Source of the DNA: Demequina iriomotensis | GTDB lineage: Bacteria > Actinomycetota > Actinomycetes > Actinomycetales > Demequinaceae | NCBI RefSeq assembly: GCF_000971395.1 | Contig: NZ_BBME01000009.1 | Coordinates: 671,730 to 735,729, forward strand | Reading direction: 5' to 3' | Length of the DNA stretch: 64,000 nt | Shown here: one piece after another, positions 42,252 through 51,625 of the stretch | Layout: each line of letters begins with the position of its first letter | Numbering within the stretch: position 1 is the stretch's first letter | Translations under genes and position numbers: made by a program | The notes under the pieces: generated by a model | Seen by the model: only the letters and a program-made list of their open reading frames with translations | Told to the model about the DNA's origin: nothing | The model's database searches: none

Positions 42252-45122
42252 TCGCGCCGGGGCGCCGCGCAGCTGCGCCGCCTCGACGCCGCCGGCATGA
42301 CGGACCACGACGCGTCCGCCCGGGGGCGAGGCGTCCGCGACGCCCGGCGCCGCCGCGAGGCCCAGCTCGCGCAGGAGCGCGGGGGTGGGGGCGGCGACCA
42401 CCTCGACGGCCGCCGCGGGATCCGCTCGCGTCGACACCGTCACCTCGACCCCGGCGCGCTCGAGGGCGGCGGCCACCGCGTCGCGCTCCGCTCCCGGCCG
42501 GCCGGTGACGTGGGTCGGGCCGGCGGGCGTCCACGGCCGCGCCTCGTCGCCGATCACCCCCACCGCGTGCGGCGCCAGGCCGTCGGGGCAGACGAGGGGG
42601 CGCACCAGCACCCGGGCCGTCGGCGGCGGGACCCGCGCGAGGCGGCACTCTGCGGCGCCGCGTGCGCTGACGGCCACCCCGCGGCCGGGCTCCGGCGGGA
42701 GCCCGAGGAGGGGCGCGGGCACGCCCCACAGGGCCTGCTCCACGCGGTCGAGGCCCGCGAGGATCACGCGCAGCCCCGCGCGGGCGGCCCACCGCGTGCC
42801 CCACGCCGGGCCCGCCGCGAGCGCGAGGGGCACCTCGCGGGAGAGGGCCTCGAGCTCCTCGGCCGCACCGCGGAGCAGCGGGTCGAGAGCGGCGCACGCG
42901 CGGTCCGCATCGTCGACGAGCAGCGCGGCGACGTCGGATCCCCGGGCCAGCGCGAGCGTCCTCGCGGCCTCGCGCGGGTCGCGCGGCAGGCGGACGCAGC
43001 CCGGCAGGGCGGCGGCGACGGCGTCGAGCGCGGCCGTCCGGCCCGAGCCGCGCGGCCCGACGATGACGAGCGGTCCCTCGCGCGGGTCCCACGCGAGCGG
43101 CGCGCGGTCGCGCGACTCGGGCAGGTCGAGCCACCCCAGCGTGCCGGGCGCGACGCGGTCCTCCGCGCTCAACGGCGGGCGCCAGAGCGCGTCGGGCGGC
43201 GAGGACCCGTCCCAGCGCCGTGCGGCGGCCGCGGCGAGCGGGACGCCGTGCGGCACGGCCTCGCCGCGGCGGCGGGCGGGGGGCCGTCGCTCCGCGAGCG
43301 GCAGGGCGCCCTGCATGGTGGTCCGCGCGCGAGGGGTCACCACCACCGCGCGACCGGGAGCGGACGCCGGGAGACCGGCGGCCGCGGCGTCGCCCAGCAC
43401 GTCGTGCGACTCCGCCTCGCTCGCGGTCCGCAGCGCGATCACGCTCGCGACGTTGGCGCGGATCTCGGGCGTCACCACGCCGGCCGGGCGCTGGGTCGCG
43501 AGGATGAGGTGGACGCCCAGCGAGCGTCCTTGCGCCGCGAGCCGCGCGAGCTCGGGCAGGAAGCCCGGGTCCAGCGCGGCGAGCTCCTGGAACTCGTCGA
43601 CGACCATGAGCAGGCGCGGCGGCGGCCCGCCATCGCCGCGCGCCGACCGTGACGCGGCCCACGCCGCCCACGAGGGCGCGCCGGCGTCCGCGAGGAGGGC
43701 CTTCCGGGAGCGCAGCTCGTGCGCCAGGCCGAGCAGCGCGCGGCGCGCGGCCGTGGGCTCGAGATCCGTGAGCAGGCCGCGCGCGTGCGGCAGCGAGGCG
43801 CATGCGCCGAGCCCGGCTCCGCCCTTGAGGTCGACGAGGGCGATGCCGAGCGCACGCGGAGGATGGTCGTGCGCGAGCCCGGTCACGAGCGTCTCGAGCA
43901 GGGCCGACTTCCCCGATCCCGTGGTGCCCGCGACGAGCACGTGCGGACCGTCGACGTCGAGGTCGAGCCGCACCGGTCCGTCGGGCCCCTGGCCGAGGGT
44001 CGCGACGAGCGTGCCCGGCGCCGGGTCCGGGCGGTCGAGCTCGGACCAGCGCACCTCGCGCGGGAGTCCCGCCGTGCGGGTCGAGGCGCGCATGCGTGCG
44101 AGGGGATCGGCGGTGCCTGCCGAGACCTCGCAGGGCCGCCAGGGCGTCGCGCGCCCGTCGACCGCGATCTCGGCGCGATCGAGGTCGATCAAGGTGCGCG
44201 CCTCCGACGGCGCCGGCGCGTCGGGGCCGACGAGCGCGATCTCGCCGTCGTGGAGCCGCCCCGGGAGCCATCGCATCCAGGACTCCTCGAGCGGGCGGGG
44301 GAGCGCGGCGTCGCGCGCGAGCGCGACGGCACGCACGGCGGCGCGCGCCCGCGCGCACTCGCCGCGCACCGCGACGGGCCCCGGCAGCGTCGCGAGCAGC
44401 TCGATCCCCGTCGGTGCGGGCGGCGCGGAGCCGTGACCCGAGCCGCGGGCCACGGACGCCGCGGCGAGCGCGAGGGGCGCCGCCACCGCCACGGCCGCGA
44501 GCTCCCAGCGCCCGGTCGCGACGCCGAGCGCGAGGCCGCCGGCGGCGCCCCCGCCCAGGCCGGCGAGCAGCGGCGCGAGCCGCGCGCGCCCGGGCCCCGC
44601 TCGAGGCGTGTCCGTCCCGTCGGGCGCCGCGGGGTCGATCCAGCGCAGCACCGTCGCCCCGGCGAGCACGAGGTCGCCCGGACGCAGCCGCCGTCGCGCG
44701 CGGCCCAGCCGGCGCGTGCGCGCGCCCCGCACGAGCATCGTCCCGTTGCGCGAGCCGAGGTCGCGTGCCCGCCCGGCCGCGTCGAGCGCCAGGTGCCGCC
44801 GGCTCAGCCCGGCATCGGCGAGCGCGTGCGCACCCTCGCGGCCCACGGCCGCCTCCCCTGCGCGCACCTCGATGATCCCGCCCGCATCCGGACCCGCGAC
44901 GACGCGCAGGTGCGGTCCCCGCGGCGGCACCGTCGGCGGACCCGGCCTCTCGCGCAGCAGCGCCCCGTCGAGCAGCGGCGGGACGCCGGCGCGGTGATCG
45001 CCGTCGAGCCGCGCGCCGCCGCACCACACGGCCGCCGGCGCGCGCGTGATCCGCAGCACGGCGTCGAGGCGCGTGCCCGGCTCCACCTCGACGTCGCCGA
45101 CCCCCTCGATGCTCATGTCCAT
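42228..45122 (-). CDS. FHA-FtsK/SpoIIIE ATPase (EssC/EccC-like), no adjacent substrate genes
   Basis: About 964 residues if started at the ATG at 45122; no ribosome site is obvious and the start is uncertain. A beta-rich segment is followed by an FHA domain at about 72-160 (GREG...LSRRH...SRNGT), which binds phosphothreonine. One or two membrane helices lie at about 183-223. The first FtsK/SpoIIIE ATPase has Walker A GTTGSGKS (399-406) and Walker B LLMVVDEFQE (Asp 509, Glu 510). A second ATPase-like domain has a degenerate P-loop, GPRGSGRT (689-696), with Arg for Lys. This is the layout of type VII secretion motors EssC/EccC. No WXG100, EccB/D/E or mycosin gene is nearby. It follows the glycosyltransferase on the same strand. 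Confidence 0.8.
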   Translation of the reverse strand: MDMSIEGVGDVEVEPGTRLDAVLRITRAPAAVWCGGARLDGDHRAGVPPLLDGALLRERPGPPTVPPRGPHLRVVAGPDAGGIIEVRAGEAAVGREGAHALADAGLSRRHLALDAAGRARDLGSRNGTMLVRGARTRRLGRARRRLRPGDLVLAGATVLRWIDPAAPDGTDTPRAGPGRARLAPLLAGLGGGAAGGLALGVATGRWELAAVAVAAPLALAAASVARGSGHGSAPPAPTGIELLATLPGPVAVRGECARARAAVRAVALARDAALPRPLEESWMRWLPGRLHDGEIALVGPDAPAPSEARTLIDLDRAEIAVDGRATPWRPCEVSAGTADPLARMRASTRTAGLPREVRWSELDRPDPAPGTLVATLGQGPDGPVRLDLDVDGPHVLVAGTTGSGKSALLETLVTGLAHDHPPRALGIALVDLKGGAGLGACASLPHARGLLTDLEPTAARRALLGLAHELRSRKALLADAGAPSWAAWAASRSARGDGGPPPRLLMVVDEFQELAALDPGFLPELARLAAQGRSLGVHLILATQRPAGVVTPEIRANVASVIALRTASEAESHDVLGDAAAAGLPASAPGRAVVVTPRARTTMQGALPLAERRPPARRRGEAVPHGVPLAAAAARRWDGSSPPDALWRPPLSAEDRVAPGTLGWLDLPESRDRAPLAWDPREGPLVIVGPRGSGRTAALDAVAAALPGCVRLPRDPREAARTLALARGSDVAALLVDDADRACAALDPLLRGAAEELEALSREVPLALAAGPAWGTRWAARAGLRVILAGLDRVEQALWGVPAPLLGLPPEPGRGVAVSARGAAECRLARVPPPTARVLVRPLVCPDGLAPHAVGVIGDEARPWTPAGPTHVTGRPGAERDAVAAALERAGVEVTVSTRADPAAAVEVVAAPTPALLRELGLAAAPGVADASPPGGRVVVRHAGGVEAAQLRGAPARSGVARCA

Positions 45123-45193
45123 GAGGGCAGGGAAGCGGGCGCGGGCCGTGCCCGCGACCGCGAGGACCGCGCCTGTGGAGAGCCAGGCCGCCG

Positions 45194-47335
45194 TCAGCGG
45201 CTGGTGACCACGGTCTCCGCGGGCGCGGCGCCCGCCTCCACCGCGCCGGGGGCGACCGGCGTGAGCACGCCGTCCTCGCCGACGATCCCCGCATACCAGG
45301 TGTAGCTGCGGTCGAAGTAGGTGCGCGGGATGCCCTGGAGCGTGTAGCTGGTCTGGCGCACGGTCGAGGTCACCACCGCCTCGGGCTCCGCGGACCAGTC
45401 GAACCAGTCGACGTCGCGGGTGAGCACCACGGGAGCCGTGTCCCACACGGCGGCCATGTCCACCAGCTGCGCGGGCGTGAGCGACGCGAGCGCGAGGACC
45501 GTGGGCTCGTCGCACATGACGCGCAACGAGCCGAAGTGGGAGGAGGTGCCGGCGAGGATGATCGGGCGGTCCGGCGCGACCTCGCACAGCGCGGTGATCT
45601 GCTCGTACGCCCCGCCCATCTCGCGGATGAAGACGGGCGTCGCGCCCGACACCGGGAGGGCGGCGCCCGGCATGATCGACACCCACGTGGTCAGGGGCAG
45701 CACCACGAAGGCGCCCGCGGCGATGCGGCGCGCGCGCACGCGCCAGTCCGCGCGGACCCGGTCGACGATCCACCAGGCGGCGACCGCGGCCGCGATCGCG
45801 AAGCCGGGCAGCGTCGCGGGCTCGAAGCGGCGGAAGGCCCACAGCTGGTCGGGCACCACCTCGGGGTTCCAGAAGTAGAGGAGCGACGTCGGGAGGGTCG
45901 CGCCGAGCAGCAGCGCCCACCCGGGCCGCCGCCGGATCATCCACGCCGTCGCGAGGCCGAATCCGACGATGCCGAGCAGCACCAGCGGCCACGTGAGGTA
46001 GTAGCTCACCCACGCGACGGTGTGCTCCGCATAGGTCCGCGTCGCATCGACCTCGAGCCCTTGCGCGCGCTGGAAGCCCTCCACCACCGAGTTGGTGAAC
46101 TGGTCCACAGGGTCGTCGGTGCTGCGGTGCGCGGTCATCCACAGCGGCCGCGACGCCAGCACCGCGAGCAGCGCGGACACCGCGACGCCCGCGCCGATCG
46201 CGCCGCGCCGGCCGAGCATGTCGCGGGCCGAGGTGGCGACCCGGTCGCCCCCGCCGAGCCACGTCGCGGCCCAGACCGCGAGCACGAGCGTGAGCGCGCC
46301 GTAGCCGACCATGAGCGTCACCGCCTGGTCCGCGAGGCGGTCGGCGTAGCCCTCGCTCCACCGCCACAGGGCGCCGTAGCCCGCGTACAGCACGCCGCCC
46401 TGGACCGCGATGACGCCGAGCGCGGCCGCCGCGCGTCGCGCGCGCGAGCCCTCGGCGAGGGCGAGGGCGAGCACCGTCGCCACGAGCAGGCCGGCGGCGA
46501 ACGCGGCGCCGTCGATGCGGAGGAACGAGGTCGCGCCCGCGGTGACCGCGCCGAGCAGCAGCGGTCCCGCGCGCCGCTCCTCGACCCCCCGCCACAGCCA
46601 CAGCGCGGCGGCGAGCACGAGCACGAGCGTGAGCGGCTCCGTGTAAGCCGCGCGCGAGAGGCCGATGTGCGACACCGACAGGCCCACGGCGGCGGCGGGC
46701 GCGAGCGCGGCGAGCGGACCGAGCATGCGGCGCGCGAGCACGTAGATCGCCAGCACGCCGACCGCGCCGACGATGCTGTTGGCGACGAGCACGCCGCGGT
46801 CGCCCGCGACCCAGCCGCCGACCGCGATGAGCGCGGAGAGCAGGCGCGCTCCCTGCGGCTGGACCTCCTCGCCCCGGAGGTTCCACGCCTGGGACGCGTC
46901 GGCGAGCGCCGAGGAGTCGACCGCGGCGGCGTCGATCGCCCCGAGGGACGGGATGTCGGAGTCCGGGTGGTCCACGAGCCACAGCCCGGCGAGGCTGAGG
47001 AACCCCGGGTCGCGCACCACGATGAGGTACTCGGCGTGGAGCACGGCGGCCGCGACGGCCCAGGTCCCGGAGGCGGCGAGCGCGAGGATCGCCCCGCGCC
47101 GTTCGGCGGCGGTGACGCGCGCAGGGGCGGGGACGATGCGCCACGCGAGGAGGGTGCCGAGCGCGGCGGTGGGCAGCACGGTCCAGGGGGTATGCCAGCC
47201 CACGCTCACCCACAGCCCGGCCGACAGCGCGAGCATCACGAGCACGAGCAGGATGCGTTCCGGGGCGACCACGACGCCGGTCGCGGCGCGCGGACGGCCG
47301 TCCGCGCGCAGGGGGAGGTGGGCGGTTCGCGTCAC
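45194..47335 (-). CDS. GT-C-type membrane glycosyltransferase
   Basis: 713 residues when started at the GTG at 47335; a GTG two codons earlier is too close to the TACGCT -10 box. About 12 membrane helices are predicted. The first extracytoplasmic loop has the acidic residues (HAEYLIVVRDPGF...DHPDSD) expected of GT-C enzymes that use polyprenyl-linked sugars. A soluble C-terminal domain includes FIREMGGAYEQITALCEVAPDRPIILAG. It is likely to transfer mannose or another sugar to an envelope glycan or protein outside the membrane. The EssC-like gene lies 71 bases downstream on the same strand, so the two may be co-transcribed. Confidence 0.75.
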   Translation of the reverse strand: MTRTAHLPLRADGRPRAATGVVVAPERILLVLVMLALSAGLWVSVGWHTPWTVLPTAALGTLLAWRIVPAPARVTAAERRGAILALAASGTWAVAAAVLHAEYLIVVRDPGFLSLAGLWLVDHPDSDIPSLGAIDAAAVDSSALADASQAWNLRGEEVQPQGARLLSALIAVGGWVAGDRGVLVANSIVGAVGVLAIYVLARRMLGPLAALAPAAAVGLSVSHIGLSRAAYTEPLTLVLVLAAALWLWRGVEERRAGPLLLGAVTAGATSFLRIDGAAFAAGLLVATVLALALAEGSRARRAAAALGVIAVQGGVLYAGYGALWRWSEGYADRLADQAVTLMVGYGALTLVLAVWAATWLGGGDRVATSARDMLGRRGAIGAGVAVSALLAVLASRPLWMTAHRSTDDPVDQFTNSVVEGFQRAQGLEVDATRTYAEHTVAWVSYYLTWPLVLLGIVGFGLATAWMIRRRPGWALLLGATLPTSLLYFWNPEVVPDQLWAFRRFEPATLPGFAIAAAVAAWWIVDRVRADWRVRARRIAAGAFVVLPLTTWVSIMPGAALPVSGATPVFIREMGGAYEQITALCEVAPDRPIILAGTSSHFGSLRVMCDEPTVLALASLTPAQLVDMAAVWDTAPVVLTRDVDWFDWSAEPEAVVTSTVRQTSYTLQGIPRTYFDRSYTWYAGIVGEDGVLTPVAPGAVEAGAAPAETVVTSR

Positions 47336-47416
47336 GGCCACCCAGCGTATCGGCGGGGCCGGTCGCCGTATGCGGGCGCGGCCGCAGGGCGTCGTTGCAA
47401 AGTCGGGGTCCCCGGG

Positions 47417-47422
47417 TACTGT
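47417..47422 (+). promoter_or_regulatory. -10 box of the two-component system
   Basis: TACTGT lies exactly six bases before the ATG at 47429; no Shine-Dalgarno sequence. Leaderless start inferred. Confidence 0.6.
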
Positions 47423-47428
47423 GTCGTC

Positions 47429-48106
47429 ATGACGCGAATTGTTTTGGTCGAAGATGACCCGACCATTTCAGAACCCTTGACCCGTGCTTTGGGCCGGGAG
47501 GGGTACGACGTCGAGTGGCATGGCACCGGCATCGGAGGGGTCGGGGCGTCCGACGACGCCGACCTGGTGATCCTCGACCTGGGGCTGCCGGACATCGACG
47601 GCGTCGATGTCGCGCGCCGCATCCGCGACAAGGGCCTGCAGGTGCCGATCCTCATGCTCACCGCCCGCGCCGACGAGGTCGACCTGGTGGTGGGGCTCGA
47701 CGCGGGCGCGGACGACTACGTCACCAAGCCCTTCCGCCTCGCCGAGCTCCTCGCCCGGGTCCGCGCGCTGCTGCGACGCCGGACGGGCTCCGAGGCCGGC
47801 GGCGACATCGAGGCGGGCGGCGTGCGCATCGACGTCGCCGGGCATCGTGCCTACCTCGACGGGGACGAGCTCCAGCTGAGCGGCAAGGAGTTCGACCTGC
47901 TGCAGGTGCTCGTCGCGAGCGCCGGGTCGGTGGTGTCGCGCGACGCGCTCATGCGCGAGGTGTGGTCGGCCGATCCGGGCGCGCCGTCGAAGACCCTCGA
48001 CATGCACGTCTCGTGGCTGCGCCGGAAGCTCGGCGACGATGCGTCGCACCCGCACTTCATCACGACGGTGCGCGGGATGGGCTTCCGCTTCGAGACCGGC
48101 GACTGA
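47429..48106 (+). CDS. OmpR-family response regulator
   Basis: 225 residues. The receiver domain has acidic VEDD (7-10), the phospho-acceptor Asp 50 in VILDLGLPD and the switch Lys in DDYVTKPF. The C-terminal winged helix has LSGKEFDLLQVLVASAGSVVSRDALMREVW and the wing TVRGMGFRFE. It should bind direct repeats and switch genes on when phosphorylated by the kinase encoded nine bases downstream. The codons for the first 25 residues are noticeably more A+T-rich than the rest, consistent with an open translation start on a leaderless mRNA. Confidence 0.95.
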   Translation: MTRIVLVEDDPTISEPLTRALGREGYDVEWHGTGIGGVGASDDADLVILDLGLPDIDGVDVARRIRDKGLQVPILMLTARADEVDLVVGLDAGADDYVTKPFRLAELLARVRALLRRRTGSEAGGDIEAGGVRIDVAGHRAYLDGDELQLSGKEFDLLQVLVASAGSVVSRDALMREVWSADPGAPSKTLDMHVSWLRRKLGDDASHPHFITTVRGMGFRFETGD

Positions 48107-48114
48107 GGGGACCC

Positions 48115-49425
48115 GTGCGTCGGCGCGTCCTCGCCGCGACCTTCTCCGCGCTGGCGGTCGCGGTCATCATGCTGGGCATCCCGCTCGCGGTCGCGGCGGC
48201 GCAGATCATGCGCGACGATGCGTTGCGCGACCTCGAGGTGCGGGCGAGCGTCGCCGCGCGCGCGCTCGAGCTGCGCTACCAGTCGGGCGAGGCGATCACC
48301 GAGGGCACCCTGGGCTCGTACGTCTCGAACAGCCCCGGCGCGCCCGAGTACATCAAGGTGGTCCTGCCCGACGGCGACGAGCTCACGGCGGGGCAGGAGC
48401 CCGATCCCGCCTATACCGCGAACTACGTGACCGACTCCGGCGTGATCGTCTACGTCTACGTGTCGTGGTGGGACGTGTTCTGGCAGGCCGCGCGCATCGT
48501 GGGGCTGGTCCTCGCGAGCGGCACCGTCGCGATCGTCGCCGGCGCGGCCATGGCGATCTGGCAGGCCAACCGCCTCTCCGCGCCCCTCGTCTACCTCGCG
48601 GCCTCGGCCGAGCAGATCGGCTCCGGCCAGGTCCGCCCGCGGCTCGAGACCACGGGGATCGAGGAGATCGACCTGGTGGCGGAGGAGCTCGCGCGGTCCT
48701 CGGACCGCATGGCGGCGCGGCTCGCGACCGAGCGCCAGTTCGCGGCCGACGCGTCGCACCAGCTGCGCACGCCCCTCACCGCGCTCACGATGCGCCTCGA
48801 GGAGATCGGCGCGCTCACCGATCAGGAGGAGGTCCGCGAGGAGGCGGAGCGCTCCCTCGAGCAGGTCGAGCGGCTCGTGGGGGTGGTGGACGAGCTGCTC
48901 GGCCGGTCGCGGCGCGCGCTCGGCGCCGGCACCGAGCTGGTGCAGCTCGACGAGGTCTTCGACCAGCAGCGTCAGGAATGGCTCGCCGCGTTCGAGCAGG
49001 CCGGGAGGCGCCTGGTCATCGCGCCCACGCAGTCGACGGTGTTCGCGACCCCCGGCGGGCTCGCGCAGGTGCTCGCCACGCTCATCGAGAACTCGCTCAA
49101 GCACGGCGGCGGCACCACCCGCGTGGCCGCGCGCGAGTCGGGCCAGAACCACGCCGTGGTGATCGAGGTCACCGATCAGGGCGACGGCGTGCCCGACGAG
49201 CTCGCGCCGCGGATCTTCGAGCGCGAGGTGACGTCCGGCCGGGGCACCGGTCTCGGCCTCGCCCTCGCGCGCGACCTGGTCACCGCGGACGGCGGTCGCC
49301 TCGAGCTCGCGCAGCGCGTGCCGGCGACCTTCGCCGTGTTCCTCCAGGGGGTGCCGCGCATGGTCGGCATCGACGAGATCGTGCCGCACGCCCGCCAGGT
49401 GGACCGTCGGCGTCGACGCCGCTGA
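48115..49425 (+). CDS. Membrane sensor histidine kinase
   Basis: 436 residues from a GTG with GAGGGG upstream. Membrane helices lie at about 8-28 and 126-149, with a sensor of about 95 residues outside the membrane. A HAMP segment follows (SAPLVYLAASAEQIGSGQV). The HisKA box FAADASHQLRTPLTALTMRLE carries His 215, and the ATPase domain has IENSLKHGGG, DQGDGVP and GRGTGLGLAL. It is the partner of the preceding regulator. The signal is unknown; its position beside envelope genes suggests a cell-wall cue (inference). The TGA stop abuts the stop of the convergent gtrA-like gene in TGATCA. Confidence 0.93.
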   Translation: MRRRVLAATFSALAVAVIMLGIPLAVAAAQIMRDDALRDLEVRASVAARALELRYQSGEAITEGTLGSYVSNSPGAPEYIKVVLPDGDELTAGQEPDPAYTANYVTDSGVIVYVYVSWWDVFWQAARIVGLVLASGTVAIVAGAAMAIWQANRLSAPLVYLAASAEQIGSGQVRPRLETTGIEEIDLVAEELARSSDRMAARLATERQFAADASHQLRTPLTALTMRLEEIGALTDQEEVREEAERSLEQVERLVGVVDELLGRSRRALGAGTELVQLDEVFDQQRQEWLAAFEQAGRRLVIAPTQSTVFATPGGLAQVLATLIENSLKHGGGTTRVAARESGQNHAVVIEVTDQGDGVPDELAPRIFEREVTSGRGTGLGLALARDLVTADGGRLELAQRVPATFAVFLQGVPRMVGIDEIVPHARQVDRRRRRR

Positions 49426-49935
49426 TCAGCCGTCGTCGCGCGAGGAGCCGGCGGCGGAGGACTCCGGTGCCGCCGCATCGTCCGCGGGTGCGTCGAAGAC
49501 GAGCAGGGCGTAGCCCGCGTAGCGCGTGACGGTGCCCAGGCCGATGCCGACGAGCGAGGCGACGTTGTCCGCGAGCGCGGACGTGAAGCCCCACCAGTGG
49601 TGGCTCAGCGCGAGCGCGCCCGCCTCGACCACGAGCGCCGCGCCGTTGACCACGCCGAACAGCACGGCCTCCCGCGCCGGACGGTGGCGGCGGCGTCCGC
49701 GGTAGGTCCACTCGCGGTGCGCGACCCACGCGAACAGGATCGAGGCGAGCGTCGCGATGATCTTCGCGGTGACCACGCGGTCGTCGTCGCCCGCGACCTC
49801 CGCGTCGGGGGACAGCGGCCCGAGCCTCAGCAGGTTGAAGACGCCGAGGTTCACGACGATGCCCGCGACGCCGACGATGCCGAAGCGCGTGAGCTCGCCG
49901 GCGCGGCTCCGCAGCCACGCGAGGAGTGTGGTCAT
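49426..49935 (-). CDS. GtrA-family membrane protein
   Basis: 169 residues, four membrane helices; RFGIVGVAGIVVNLGVFNLL begins the GtrA domain, and ILFAWVAHREWTYRGR is its conserved middle loop. GtrA proteins are thought to flip or present polyprenyl-phosphate sugars for envelope glycan decoration. The C-terminus is a short acidic/Ser tail. A TAGGCT box eight bases before the ATG at 49935 suggests a nearly leaderless mRNA. It is divergent from purK with only 33 bases between starts, the same arrangement as Rv3276c-Rv3277 (from memory). Confidence 0.9.
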   Translation of the reverse strand: MTTLLAWLRSRAGELTRFGIVGVAGIVVNLGVFNLLRLGPLSPDAEVAGDDDRVVTAKIIATLASILFAWVAHREWTYRGRRRHRPAREAVLFGVVNGAALVVEAGALALSHHWWGFTSALADNVASLVGIGLGTVTRYAGYALLVFDAPADDAAAPESSAAGSSRDDG

Positions 49936-49956
49936 GGGGGATGAGCCTAGCCCCGG

Positions 49957-49962
49957 TAGTTT
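49957..49962 (+). promoter_or_regulatory. -10 box of purKE
   Basis: TAGTTT lies six bases before the ATG at 49969 in a 33-base divergent gap that also holds the opposing TAGGCT box for the GtrA gene. Confidence 0.55.
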
Positions 49963-49968
49963 TGTCCC

Positions 49969-51111
49969 ATGATCCCGATCGTCGCCGTCGTCGGTGGTGG
50001 CCAGCTCGCCCGCATGATGGCCGCTCCCGCGACCGCCCTGGGCCTGCGTCTGCGCGTGCTGGTGGAGTCGCGCGAGGCCGCCGCCGCCCTGCCCGCCCAC
50101 GAGACCGTGGTGGGCCTTCCCACCGACCCGGACGCGATCGCGAGGCTCCTCGCGCACCCGCGGCCCGCGGCGCTCACGTGGGAGCACGAGCACATCCCGG
50201 CGGAGGTGTTCGAGGCGGCCGACGCGGCCGGCGTCGCGGCGCGTCCCGGGCTGCACGCGCTGCTGTACGCGCAGGACAAGATCGAGATGCGGACCCGGAT
50301 GGATGCGCTCGGGCTGCCCAACCCGGCGTGGGCGCACGTCGAGACCGAGGCGGACGTCGAGGACTTCCTCGCCCGGCACGGCGGCCGCGGCGTGCTCAAG
50401 ACCGCGCGCGGCGGCTACGACGGCAAGGGCGTGCGCGTGATCTCCTCGCCCGCGGAGGCGGACGACTGGCTGCGCGCCGCGGCCGATGGCGGCCCGCGCG
50501 TGCTCATCGAGGAGAAGGTGCCGTTCGAGCGCGAGCTGGCGGTGCTGGTCGCGCGCCGGCCGTCGGGGGAGCTGCGCGCGTGGCCCACGGTCGAGTCGAT
50601 CCAGCGCGCGGGCGTCTGCTCCGAGGTGATCGCGCCCGCGCCCGACCTGCCTGCGCGCCTCGCGGATGAGGCCGCGGCGATCGCCCGCACCGTCGCCGAG
50701 GGACTCGACGTCACCGGTGTGCTGGCCGTCGAGCTGTTCCTCGCGGGCGACCGGCTGCTGGTCAACGAGCTCGCGATGCGGCCCCACAACTCCGGCCACT
50801 GGACCATCGACGGCGCGGTGACCAGCCAGTTCGAGCAGCACCTGCGCGCCGTGCTCGACCTGCCGCTCGGCGCGACCGAGGCGACCGCCCCGTGGACGGT
50901 GATGGCGAACGTGCTCGGCGGCGCGCGCGGCACGCTCACCGACGCGCTGGCCGAGGTGGACGATGCGGGGGCGAAGGTCCAGCTCTACGGCAAGGGCGTG
51001 CGCGCCGGCCGCAAGGTGGGGCACGTCAACGTGTCCGCCGCGACGAGGGACGAGGCGTACGCGCGGGCCGTGGCGGCCGCGGCGATCGTGCGGGACGGAG
51101 GACAGGCATGA
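49969..51111 (+). CDS. purK: 5-(carboxyamino)imidazole ribonucleotide synthase PurK
   Basis: 380 residues, of usual length. The N-terminal fold starts [22 protein letters not shown]. The ATP-grasp part has [19 protein letters not shown] and a C-terminal [30 protein letters not shown] motif, diagnostic of PurK. It makes N5-CAIR from AIR, bicarbonate and ATP in purine synthesis. It overlaps purE by ATGA, so the two enzymes of the step are coupled. Transcription appears leaderless from the short divergent gap. Confidence 0.96.
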   Translation: MIPIVAVVGGGQLARMMAAPATALGLRLRVLVESREAAAALPAHETVVGLPTDPDAIARLLAHPRPAALTWEHEHIPAEVFEAADAAGVAARPGLHALLYAQDKIEMRTRMDALGLPNPAWAHVETEADVEDFLARHGGRGVLKTARGGYDGKGVRVISSPAEADDWLRAAADGGPRVLIEEKVPFERELAVLVARRPSGELRAWPTVESIQRAGVCSEVIAPAPDLPARLADEAAAIARTVAEGLDVTGVLAVELFLAGDRLLVNELAMRPHNSGHWTIDGAVTSQFEQHLRAVLDLPLGATEATAPWTVMANVLGGARGTLTDALAEVDDAGAKVQLYGKGVRAGRKVGHVNVSAATRDEAYARAVAAAAIVRDGGQA

Positions 51112-51608
51112 GCATCCGCGTAGGCATCGTCATGGGGTCGGACTCCGACTGGCCCACCATGCAGGCGGCGGGGGAGGCGCTCGACGAGTTCGGGGTCGCC
51201 TACGAGAAGGACGTGGTGTCCGCGCACCGGATGCCCGAGCAGATGATCGCGTACGGGCGCGAGGCGGAGTCCCGCGGCCTGTCGGTGATCATCGCCGGCG
51301 CGGGCGGCGCCGCGCATCTGCCGGGGATGCTCGCCGCGGTGACCACGCTGCCCGTCATCGGGGTGCCCGTGCCGCTCAAGCACCTGGACGGGATGGACTC
51401 GCTGCTCAGCATCGTGCAGATGCCCGCGGGCGTCCCGGTCGCGACCGTGTCGATCGGCGGCGCGCGCAACGCGGGGCTGCTTGCGGCACGCATCCTCGGC
51501 GCGGGCGAGGGCGAGGAGGCCGCGCGCCTGCGGGCCCGGATGGCGCGGTTCCAGGAGGAGCTGCGCGAGCTCGCCTACGCGAAGGGCGCCGCGCTGCGCG
51601 ACGCGTAG
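51108..51608 (+). CDS. purE: N5-CAIR mutase PurE
   Basis: 166 residues. The class I PurE signature [16 protein letters not shown] is near the start, with AHRMPEQM supplying the catalytic His and [14 protein letters not shown] the substrate loop. It converts N5-CAIR to CAIR, directly after PurK. The C-terminus is the normal helical extension. It converges on the first LCP gene with only 17 bases between, in which one dispersed 10-mer copy (51612-51621) is the only visible feature. Confidence 0.96.
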   Translation: MSIRVGIVMGSDSDWPTMQAAGEALDEFGVAYEKDVVSAHRMPEQMIAYGREAESRGLSVIIAGAGGAAHLPGMLAAVTTLPVIGVPVPLKHLDGMDSLLSIVQMPAGVPVATVSIGGARNAGLLAARILGAGEGEEAARLRARMARFQEELRELAYAKGAALRDA

Positions 51609-51625
51609 GCGCGCATCGTCCCTCG

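Noticed and set aside
45123..47213. Extension of the EssC-like frame into the glycosyltransferase gene
   Set aside because: The extension overlaps a membrane protein with clear hydrophobic periodicity in another frame and has low-complexity Arg/Gly content.
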